Translations under genes and position numbers: made by a program
Part shown: piece by piece, positions 1 through 7,200 of the stretch
Position numbering within the stretch: the stretch's first letter is position 1
Layout of the letters: each line of letters begins with the position of its first letter
The notes under the pieces: model-generated
What the model saw: only the letters and a program-made list of their open reading frames with translations
The model's database searches: none
What the model was told of the DNA's origin: nothing
Source of the DNA: Spirochaetota bacterium
GTDB lineage: Bacteria > Spirochaetota > Spirochaetia > DSM-27196 > PWMO01
DNA: 11,290 bases
Reading direction: 5' to 3'
NCBI GenBank assembly: GCA_009908925.1
Contig: JAAAOH010000064.1
Coordinates: forward strand, 1-11,290

Positions 1-1701
1 GTAGGTGCGGAAATCGAGGCGGTAGTCGAGGAATGAGACGTTCCCGAGTACCCCGGTCATCGCTCCGAAGTTTCGAAGCCGGCCGGCGTCGGTGTCGACG
101 AAGGCCTCGGTTTTCAGGCCCGCATCGACCGTATTGCCGTCGATGTCGGTGAGTGAGTCCCGGAGGTAGGGGACGAGCCCGCCGACGTCGGTGAATGCAA
201 CGACCGAGAGGAGATCATTCTCCACGATTGAGACATCGACGTCGGCTCCCACCGCCGTGACGATGGGGTCGATCCGCCGAAGCTCGTCGGCGAATACCGA
301 CGGGTACTGCGCGTCGTCTTTGGGGATATCACCGGCGGGGTCGATGTCGGCCACCGCGCTGAGGCCGAGCGCGGCTGTGCGCTGAAGCGGGCGGAAGAAG
401 ACGCGCCCGCCGAATATCTCCGGCTCGGTGAGGTCGTTTACCGCCGTCTCGAAGCCGAAGCCCCCGGTGTCGATGCCGCCGTTCAGGCCGATCCGCCGTA
501 CCGCCGGAAAGTCGACGTCGTTCGCGTAGTTTCGCATGAGCAGGCCGTGGCCGAGGGTCATGTTGTCGAGGTTTCCGAGCTTCAAGTAGAAGGGGTCACG
601 CTGCTCGCCGTACTGCAGGTAGCGGAGCTTGAGCGCGAGGTCGGTGAAGAGATCACCCGTGGCCTCGAGGGGCTCATTCTCCCAGTCCTGGTCGGAGCCG
701 AAGGACCACTCGTTGTTCCCCTTCGGCCGGTAGTAGGTACGCGGATCGAAAAGATTATTCTGATACACCGCCGGGAGGTAGAGGGCGGCCTTGAGCTTGC
801 CGACCGAGATCGTGGGCTGAACAATGATCTTGGCGTAGGTCTCGCCGTCAAGGGTCAGCGCGCCGGTTTCCAGGCCCATGAACTCACCGATCCGGCTCAT
901 GGTGCGCTCGAATGCACCGGGCTCCTCGTCCGTGGGGGCGTCGCCGGCGTCAGCGGTCGCGCCGTCCGCGGCGTCGCCCGCGTCTCCGTCGCCATCGTCG
1001 CCCTGGCCTTCCCCGTTATCGGTGTCGTCGCTCCCGGTGGACCGCGCCTGCGGAACACGCTCTGGGTCGAGCTCCTCGAAGTCGAGTCCCTCGAAGAGCG
1101 CGGCCATGGTGTCGGGATCCACATTGAGCGGTTCGAAACTGTCGGCAAAGACGTCGGCGACCTGCCCGGCGTTGACGATGACCTGTTGATTCGTAGCGGT
1201 CCGCTCGAATGCCACACTGCCTTCGCGGACAGCAAGGGCCTCACGTTCGCCCGGCACGACTTCCATGCCGAAATCGGTACCGCGCACTCCCCCCACCGCC
1301 GCAGGGGTGCGGAAGCGGTAGGCGGTGCCCGATGCCCGCGCTGCGACCGCCCGCAGCTTACCGGTCGACATGGCGAAGCTGTTCGTCGTGGCGCCGTCCC
1401 TGCCGTCGAGGGACTCGATGGTAAACTCGGTGTCGGGGGAGAGCTTTACGATGCTGCCGTTGGGCTCGAGCCGGAGCTCGACTGTGGAGCTGAAGGTCCG
1501 CACGGTATCACCGGGCAGGAGCTCCATGCCCATGAAGATGTTGTTGTACTCGAAGTTGTCGGCGTCGAGAACCTGAAGCTCGAGCTCGTCGTCGAAGTAT
1601 TCGAGAATCGCCGCCGGGCGCGTCTGCCCGAAGGCGGTACCCGCCACGGAGATGAGCATCGCGAGCGCGGCGACGATGAGCGTATGTGCTCGAAGGTGCA
1701 T
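1..1701 (-). CDS. Exported FecR-domain protein fused to a beta-rich outer-membrane-like domain (partial, 3' end off the left edge)
   Basis: 567 residues are visible and the frame is still open at base 1. Residues 1-26 form a Sec signal peptide (MHLRAHTLIVAALAMLISVA core, then GTAFGQ). Residues about 55-185 match a FecR domain (PF04773 type): GDTVRTFSSTVELRL at 64-78, then RTPAAVGGVRGTDF at 131-144 and the closing LAVREGSVAFE. Residues about 221-262 are an acidic Asp/Gly/Ala-rich linker. From about 280 onward the protein alternates polar and hydrophobic residues like an outer-membrane barrel and is paralogous to the upstream gene product. Classical FecR is an anti-sigma regulator with a cytoplasmic N-terminus and one membrane helix. 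Here the FecR fold is wholly extracytoplasmic and no sigma factor is nearby, so a ligand- or peptidoglycan-contacting envelope role is more likely than transcription control (inference). The ATG at 1701 is supported by AGGAGG 7 nt upstream. By comparison with its paralogue, roughly 130 more residues are expected beyond the edge. Confidence 0.88.
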   Translation of the reverse strand, partial: MHLRAHTLIVAALAMLISVAGTAFGQTRPAAILEYFDDELELQVLDADNFEYNNIFMGMELLPGDTVRTFSSTVELRLEPNGSIVKLSPDTEFTIESLDGRDGATTNSFAMSTGKLRAVAARASGTAYRFRTPAAVGGVRGTDFGMEVVPGEREALAVREGSVAFERTATNQQVIVNAGQVADVFADSFEPLNVDPDTMAALFEGLDFEELDPERVPQARSTGSDDTDNGEGQGDDGDGDAGDAADGATADAGDAPTDEEPGAFERTMSRIGEFMGLETGALTLDGETYAKIIVQPTISVGKLKAALYLPAVYQNNLFDPRTYYRPKGNNEWSFGSDQDWENEPLEATGDLFTDLALKLRYLQYGEQRDPFYLKLGNLDNMTLGHGLLMRNYANDVDFPAVRRIGLNGGIDTGGFGFETAVNDLTEPEIFGGRVFFRPLQRTAALGLSAVADIDPAGDIPKDDAQYPSVFADELRRIDPIVTAVGADVDVSIVENDLLSVVAFTDVGGLVPYLRDSLTDIDGNTVDAGLKTEAFVDTDAGRLRNFGAMTGVLGNVSFLDYRLDFRTY

Positions 1702-1708
1702 GCACTGT

Positions 1709-1714
1709 CCTCCT
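1709..1714 (-). promoter_or_regulatory. Shine-Dalgarno site overlapping the upstream stop codon
   Basis: On the minus strand a perfect AGGAGG lies 7 nt before the ATG at 1701. Its first two bases are the last two of the preceding gene's TAG stop (1713-1715). This ties translation of the FecR gene to termination on the upstream gene and supports one transcript. Confidence 0.8.
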
Positions 1715-3143
1715 ATCTCAGCGTGATCTCGCTCTGCAGCCCGGAGGTGATCACGTAATCATCAATGCTTGGGTCGTATCGCAGGTTGTACACCAGCGAG
1801 ATTGCGGCAGGCCCGGTGTAGTAGGTGACCCGTGCGTCTATCGAAGAGTTCTCCGGGTCCACCAGGTCCTCGACGGAGTTGAAATCAAGCTCGCGGTAGC
1901 GGGCCTCGAGCGAGAGCGAGGGAATGAGCCCGCGGTCGAGCCGCACGAGCCCGGTCACCTGATTCCTCGCGTTCTCCACGTCTCCGAACGGACCCTCCAT
2001 CGAGACGTTGAAGACGAACAGATCCTCGAACAGGGAGAGCCCCGTCGAGGCGAACCATCCGAGGTGCTCCTCGATGACCGAGGTGTCGGTCTCGTAGAGC
2101 GCGTACTTCTCCAGCCGGTACAGGTCGTAGGCGGAGTCGAAGTAGACCGGAACGAAGTTCTCGCCGATGTAGCGAAGCTGCGCCCCGTAGGTTATCACCC
2201 GCACGATCCGTCCGCCGGTACCGATCATGGCGCCGTTGGTGTCGTCCTGTCGCACGTAGTCGCTGAAGGTGGCCAGGGTGAAGGGCGGCTCGGTGAGAAT
2301 CGGAAGCCTCACGTCCGCGCCCCAGACGAGCACCCCATCGGGATCGTCGAAGACCGCGGCGGCCCCCGTGCGATCTGCCGTGTCGAGCTTGTCGACGTGG
2401 TAGTCGGGGTTGCGGTCGGTGACCAGGGAGGAGCCCACCTGCAGGCCGCTCACCACCGGGATCTCCGTGCCGGCGAGAGGACGGAGGTAGAACCTGCCGC
2501 CGTAGACATCGAATGCGGCCAGGTTTGCCGCCATGGACTCAAAGCCCACGTAGGGGAAGCCGAAGAGCTCTCCGTCGAGGTTCAGCCGGGCGCCGAGGAT
2601 GCGCCTTCCGGGCAGGAAGTGGGTGTTGCGGTAACCTCCCATGATGAAGCCGTTTCCGAGGGTAACGTTGTCGAGTGACCCGAGCCGCGCGTAGAGCGGG
2701 TCTCCGACCTGGGCCCACTGGAGAAAGCGGATCTTTCCGAGGTAGAGCTCTGCGAAATTGGTATCCTCGCCGGGGACCCAGTCGTCTTCACGGATGTCGA
2801 AGTCGTTTCCGTCGCCGCCGGTGAAGGTGTAGTTCAGCGTCAGATCGAGGCCGAGCGAGAGCTTGCCGTAACTGAAGGTCGGGTAGAGCGCGGCGGATTG
2901 GTACACCACGGTCTCCCCGTCCTCGTCGAAGCTCTGCGTGCCGAGTCCGATCCCCAGCCCGAAACCGAAGGGGGATTCCTCGGCCGTATCAATGTCCGCC
3001 TCTCCGTCGGAATCGGCGCCGGTGCCGGTGGTGGACTCCTCATCCGGAGCCGTCTCGTCGTCGGTGCTCTGTGTCCACACAGGTGCGACTGCCACGGTGG
3101 CCAGAAACAGGACCCCCAGGGCAATCTGCAGCGCTCGATGCAT
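1713..3143 (-). CDS. Exported beta-rich protein, probable outer-membrane barrel; stand-alone paralogue of the downstream protein's C-terminal domain
   Basis: 476 aa. Residues 1-25 are a signal peptide (MHRALQIALGVLFLATVAVA then PVWTQ). Residues about 26-57 are an acidic Asp/Glu/Ser/Thr linker. The rest is rich in alternating strands, such as KLSLGLDLTLNY at 94-105, and is likely an outer-membrane or periplasmic beta domain. Residues 137-171 align without gaps to residues 358-392 of the FecR fusion, with 18 of 35 identical, including LGSLDNVTLGNG against LGNLDNMTLGHG. Similarity continues through YGGRFYLRPL (214-223) and GADVRLPI (275-282). The C-terminus, GLQSEITLR, resembles a final strand but lacks the terminal aromatic usual in a BAM beta-signal, so insertion in the outer membrane is not certain. 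The frame stays open upstream to an ATG at 3200, but the ATG at 3143 is chosen because it has a strong ribosome-binding site and begins the signal peptide directly. I recognise no named family. Confidence 0.85.
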   Translation of the reverse strand: MHRALQIALGVLFLATVAVAPVWTQSTDDETAPDEESTTGTGADSDGEADIDTAEESPFGFGLGIGLGTQSFDEDGETVVYQSAALYPTFSYGKLSLGLDLTLNYTFTGGDGNDFDIREDDWVPGEDTNFAELYLGKIRFLQWAQVGDPLYARLGSLDNVTLGNGFIMGGYRNTHFLPGRRILGARLNLDGELFGFPYVGFESMAANLAAFDVYGGRFYLRPLAGTEIPVVSGLQVGSSLVTDRNPDYHVDKLDTADRTGAAAVFDDPDGVLVWGADVRLPILTEPPFTLATFSDYVRQDDTNGAMIGTGGRIVRVITYGAQLRYIGENFVPVYFDSAYDLYRLEKYALYETDTSVIEEHLGWFASTGLSLFEDLFVFNVSMEGPFGDVENARNQVTGLVRLDRGLIPSLSLEARYRELDFNSVEDLVDPENSSIDARVTYYTGPAAISLVYNLRYDPSIDDYVITSGLQSEITLR

Positions 3144-3149
3144 CCAAAA

Positions 3150-3156
3150 CCTCCTC
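3150..3156 (-). promoter_or_regulatory. Shine-Dalgarno site that fixes the start at 3143
   Basis: On the minus strand GAGGAGG is followed by TTTTGG and the ATG at 3141-3143, a 6-nt spacing. The in-frame ATG at 3200 has no comparable site and would bury the signal peptide behind 19 residues. Confidence 0.8.
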
Positions 3157-3171
3157 AAAGAGCTCCACTCG

Positions 3172-3200
3172 AGTTTATCGCGGGAAACTCCAAAACCCAA
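3172..3200 (-). promoter_or_regulatory. Candidate sigma-70-type promoter for the leftward two-gene operon
   Basis: On the minus strand TTGGGT (3195-3200) and TAAACT (3172-3177) are 17 bp apart. Initiation would fall near 3165 and give a leader of about 20 nt that still contains the ribosome-binding site. The -35 match is poor (3 of 6) and the -10 is 4 of 6, so this is a candidate only. It agrees with the start at 3143 and not with the one at 3200. Confidence 0.3.
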
Positions 3201-3261
3201 AGATGCACCAAATCAGCGCCGAACGCAAGCTGCGCGGCGAGGCTCATCCGCCAGTCATCCC

Positions 3262-3290
3262 TTGAGCCGGAGGTCCCTCGCCGGTATGCT
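3262..3290 (+). promoter_or_regulatory. Candidate sigma-70-type promoter for the nucleotidyltransferase gene
   Basis: TTGAGC (3262-3267) and TATGCT (3285-3290) are separated by exactly 17 bp, each matching consensus at 4 of 6 positions. Transcription would start near 3297, leaving a leader of about 17 nt before the ATG at 3314. This makes the GTG at 3299 an unlikely start, because almost no leader would precede it. The rest of the 170-bp gap shows no RNA structure or operator that I can support. Confidence 0.4.
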
Positions 3291-3313
3291 CACCACATGT
3301 GAAAGGGGGAGGC

Positions 3314-4240
3314 ATGGCAGCAAACAGCACACGGGGTCTGACCCTCGTGGTCCTTGCCGCGGGGATGGGAAGCCGCTACGGCGGCATCAAACAGATTGAC
3401 CCGGTCGGGCCCTCCGGCGAGGCGCTCATCGAGTACTCCATCTACGACGCTCTTCGTGCAGGGTTCACCCGGGTGTGTTTCGTCGTACGAGCGGATATCC
3501 ACGACGCTGTGGCCGGCTTCTTCGACCCGAAGCTCGCCGGACGCGCGGATGTTGTCTACGCCCACCAGGAGCTCTCCGACGTTCCCGACGGCTTCGAGGT
3601 TCCCGCCGACCGCAGCAAACCATGGGGCCCTGCCCATGCCGTGCGCGCTGCCCGCGAGGTCGTCGACGGACCGTTCGTTGCAATAAATGCCGACGATTTC
3701 TATGGACGTGCATCATTCGAATCCGTGGCCACTTTTCTTGCCGGTGTGGACCCCGCCGAGGCGCGCTACTGCATGGTCGGCTATCGAGTGGACCGGACGC
3801 TGAGCGAGCACGGCACGGTGTCGCGGGCCCTCTGCCGCCTGGACGCCGACGGCATGCTCACCCACATCGAGGAGCACAAAGAGATCGAGCGCGCCGCAGA
3901 CGGGCGAATTGTCAGCCATCTGCCGAACGGAACCGACCTCGAGCTCGTCCCGGACGATGTCGTCTCAATGAACATCTTCGGCTTCACGCCGGTGGTATTC
4001 GGGCACTTCGAGGAGGAATTCCGAACCTTCCTCGCAGAAGAGGGCGGGAATCCGAGGTCGGAGCTCTATCTTCCCACCGTGCAAAACGACCTCATCCGCA
4101 CGGGGCGAGCGACCCTCCGCGTCCTCCCGAACGCGGGCACCTGGTTCGGCATGACCTACCGCGAGGACAAGCCCATGGTCGAGCGGGAGATACGGCGAAT
4201 GGTCGAGGCCGGGGAGTATCCGCAGAGCCTCTGGGGGTGA
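3314..4240 (+). CDS. Sugar-nucleotide-type nucleotidyltransferase
   Basis: 308 aa, cytoplasmic, with no signal peptide. The N-terminal half has the nucleotidyltransferase (NTP_transferase, GT-A-like Rossmann) signature: beta strand LTLVVLAAG, then GMGSRYGG (17-24) and K26, the Gly-rich nucleotide-binding loop of enzymes that join NTPs to sugar or alcohol phosphates. INADDFYG (124-131) supplies the conserved metal-binding Asp. Later landmarks are EHGTVSRALC (165-174), VSMNIFGF (217-224) and a C-terminal NAGTWFGMTYREDK (273-286). Proteins of this size and layout are usually annotated only as nucleotidyltransferase or NDP-sugar synthase, and the sugar cannot be read from the sequence. No kinase or glycosyltransferase neighbour is present to suggest a pathway. 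The ATG at 3314 is chosen over the in-frame GTG at 3299 because AAAGGGGG lies just upstream and the candidate promoter leaves no leader for the GTG. Confidence 0.87.
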   Translation: MAANSTRGLTLVVLAAGMGSRYGGIKQIDPVGPSGEALIEYSIYDALRAGFTRVCFVVRADIHDAVAGFFDPKLAGRADVVYAHQELSDVPDGFEVPADRSKPWGPAHAVRAAREVVDGPFVAINADDFYGRASFESVATFLAGVDPAEARYCMVGYRVDRTLSEHGTVSRALCRLDADGMLTHIEEHKEIERAADGRIVSHLPNGTDLELVPDDVVSMNIFGFTPVVFGHFEEEFRTFLAEEGGNPRSELYLPTVQNDLIRTGRATLRVLPNAGTWFGMTYREDKPMVEREIRRMVEAGEYPQSLWG

Positions 4241-4256
4241 GGGCCTGCGCCGCTCA
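4238..4256. terminator. Small hairpin spanning both convergent stop codons (weak candidate bidirectional terminator)
   Basis: TGAG (4238-4241) pairs with CTCA (4253-4256) and GGC (4242-4244) with GCC (4249-4251), around a CTGC loop with G4252 bulged. The TGA of the plus-strand gene and the TGA of the minus-strand gene lie in opposite arms. Neither strand has a following T run, so it is not a good intrinsic terminator; it may only slow or protect the 3' ends, or be chance. Confidence 0.25.
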
Positions 4257-7200
4257 GAACTCGATCCTTCCCTCGATGCCGCCTTGTATGCCGAGAAGTG
4301 CCACGTTCACCTCTTCTCCTTCTATCACCGCCGGCTGTAGCCCGAATCCGAGGTCGGCGTAGAGCCTGATGAACCCGTGTTCGGGAAAGACCAGCCGGGT
4401 TTCGTGCCCGAGGGTGATGCTGTAGGTCCGCTCTTCATCCTCGCCCCCCGGCTCATCGTAGAGGAAGCGTGCCTGCTCGGTATGCGCGAAGTAGGGCGGT
4501 CGGTCGTCGACGAGCCGCTCGAGCCCGAAAACGCGCTCGGCGGGCCGCTGCCAGATGTAGCGCGCCTCGCTCTCCACCGAGAGACTGCGCCGGTCCTCCT
4601 CGACCGTCCCCGAGGCCGTATTGGAGAGGCGGAACTCGTTGTCCTGCTCTCCGAAGAGCGCCACGAGTGATGAGAACTCGCCGGTGACGGCGGTCTCCTC
4701 GGCGGGAAAGCGTCGGTCGACCGTGGCCGAGATCGAGTTGGAGAACTCGTCGGTGCGGTAGACCTCGAAGGTCGGATAGGCACCCACGCGCCCGAAGAGG
4801 TTCACCGCAGTTGCGGTGTAGCTCCCGGTGTAGCGCTGCAACTCGGTGACAGCCTCCTCCTCCCGCGTAAAGCCTCGCTCCACGGCAAGGTCGGCTGCCG
4901 AGGGAAGCACGAGGTCCCGCAGCCGGGAGCCGAAGCCACGCTCGAGAGACAGCGCCCCGCGCGGCGTGTAGCGGGTGAAGGGCTCGCCCGCGCTTCGTCC
5001 CGCGAATCCGATATCCGCGGCCGACTGAAAGAGCTCTGCGATGGGGACGGAGGTTGCGAGATATCGCTGTCCGGCGAATGCCTCACCGTAGATGCCGAGG
5101 TCATCCTCGTAGGATGACGCTCCGGGCGCGCTCAGGGTTCGCGCAAAGCTGCGCTCGTAGCTCGGCGTAAGCGTCCAGCTGCGGGGGGAGTCGCGATTGA
5201 AGGCGAGCGGGACCCCGACTGAGAGCGATGCGTCGTTTGTCTGCTCGTTTTCGGTGCTCGAGCGGTTTTCGTAGGATGCATCGCTTGCCACGTTGAACCC
5301 GATCGGCGTGGGCTCTCGTTCTGCCGAGAGCGACGCGTTGCCCCGACGCGTCGGCGTCTCGCCGGTGGTGTAGGGCGCGACGAGCTCGTAGCCGAGGATC
5401 CACGACTCCGGGTAGCTCGCGTCGGTGGTGGCGTAGCCTCCGGCGCTGTGCCCGAGGCCCGCGGCCAGGTCGAGGCTCAGAAGCTGCGCCGGGGCCATGC
5501 CTGCGGAGAGATCCCAGCTCTGGTCGAGATTTTCCTCGCGAAGCGTCGCCTCGGTATCGAGGCGGATCTGCGTTTCGAGCGGCAGAGACAGGAGCAGCCC
5601 GTTCGAGCGGTTGAGAGAGGTCAACGGGGCGTTGTAGTTCCGGCGGTAGGATTCTGTGAAAACCACCGGGGCGTCGGCCGCCGGAACCCGCAGGCTGTGC
5701 CCGCCGGCAAGTGATGTCCGCTCGTCCTGTATCGCCACCTGTACGTCGGTCTCCAGGCGCGTATAGAGGAGATCTCCCGCAAGCTCGGTGCGGGTAAGGA
5801 AGCTCCCCGTCCCCCCCGCAACCTCCGAGGGCGTGGTGAACCCGCCGCTTCGAACCGAGGTGTCCTGGGCGACGCGGATGTTGGAGAGCACCTCAACCTC
5901 GCCGGCCCGAATGACGGTGTCGGGATACTCGTAGGTGACTGCAAGGCGCGATGCCCCGGCGACCGAGATTCGGGTCTCCGCCCAGTGCACCTCGTCGATG
6001 TAGATCGTGCCAGAGGCTGCGTCCGGGACCGGTTCGAACTCGAATTCCAGAAAGCTCAGATCCCCCGCGCCTCCTGACGGCTTCTCATCGAGGGAGCCCA
6101 CCTCATCGCCATCGACGTAGACCTTCCCCGCAGCCGTGTCGAGCTCCACCTTGCGCCAGCGGCCGGAGCCCCATTCGGGCCCGGCTGCAGAACCGTCTTC
6201 GCTTATAGGAACCCTGGCTTGAAGTTGCTCCCCGCCGACCCCACCGCTGTCGGTGTCCGAGGGGCCGGTCTCCGCTGCGGTGATGGTCAGAGCGCCGGTG
6301 GCGGTGTCGCCTGCGGCGCCGATTTCGCCGGCCCGCACGTAGAAGGCAAGCACCTCGTACTGCCGGGCGGGGACGGAGGTGACGTAGTCGGTGAGCTTCC
6401 AGCTGCCGCTGGTCAGTCCGCTCCAGTCGACGCGGAGCACCCGTTGGTTGCCACCACCTTCAGCGTGAAAGACCTCGTCGACCTCATCGTGCTCGTCGAT
6501 GAGCTTCTTCGGGGCGCCGCGGTCGGGCACTTCGGTTGCCGAGACCGTCCCGGCCGTGGCCGAGGTCTGAAAGGTGCTTCCGCGCAGCGTGAACTTCGAG
6601 AAGAGGGCGCGGCCGGCCACGGTACTCGCCGGAACGCGTTTGACGACCACGCGGATCGCGCGTGTCGCTGCAAGCCGTCGCCGTGCCGCCGCGTCGAGGT
6701 CGAAGCTCACGCGCTGCCAGTCCGTATCGGGCAACCCCGTCACCTGGACCAGATCGCTCTCCGTGCCGTCGGTCAGGGTATGCACGAGATCGGGGTCCTC
6801 GGAGTCGAGCACCCCGTTCCGGTTCCCGTCCTCAGACATCCGGTAGTCCTCACCTGGCGGCGGCCGTCCGGCTTTGAGCGTGAAGCCGGCGCTCTGGTCG
6901 TCGAAGTCGAAGGACGGCGAGAGGGTGCTCTCCCCGCCGTCGAGCGTGCCGTCGCCGTCCAGGTCTTCGGCAAGCGCGCCGATCTGCAGGTAGACCTCTA
7001 CGTCGGTGGCGGCGAGGTCGAGAGTGCGCCACTCGAAGCTGATCTCGGTGATCTCCGAGAAGTCCCGATCGGTGAAGTCGGGCATCCGTAGGTGGGCGCC
7101 CACCCAGTCTTCGCCCGCGGTGTCGGCCATTTCGAAGTCCAGCACCATCACCTGCCCGCCGATGCCGTCATCGTTGGCCTTCGCCGGATAGGGACCGACG

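Noticed and set aside
1..1701. FecR gene as part of a FecIRA iron-dicitrate signalling system
   Set aside because: No sigma factor or TonB-dependent receptor gene is present, and the FecR domain follows a signal peptide rather than a cytoplasmic anti-sigma segment with a membrane helix.
547..1758. 403-codon open frame on the plus strand, antisense to the FecR gene
   Set aside because: The minus-strand frame carries clear FecR motifs; the plus-strand product has no recognisable features and crosses the boundary between two real genes.
1686..2678. 330-codon open frame on the plus strand, antisense to the beta-rich protein gene
   Set aside because: Val/Glu/Arg-rich shadow of a gene supported by a signal peptide, strong ribosome-binding site and a paralogue.
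3475..4362. 295-codon Arg/Pro-rich open frame overlapping the nucleotidyltransferase in another frame
   Set aside because: Extreme Arg content and no motifs; the overlapping frame encodes the nucleotidyltransferase signature.
6219..7091. 290-codon open frame on the plus strand inside the giant gene
   Set aside because: No ribosome-binding site or domain; explained by codon bias of the minus-strand gene.
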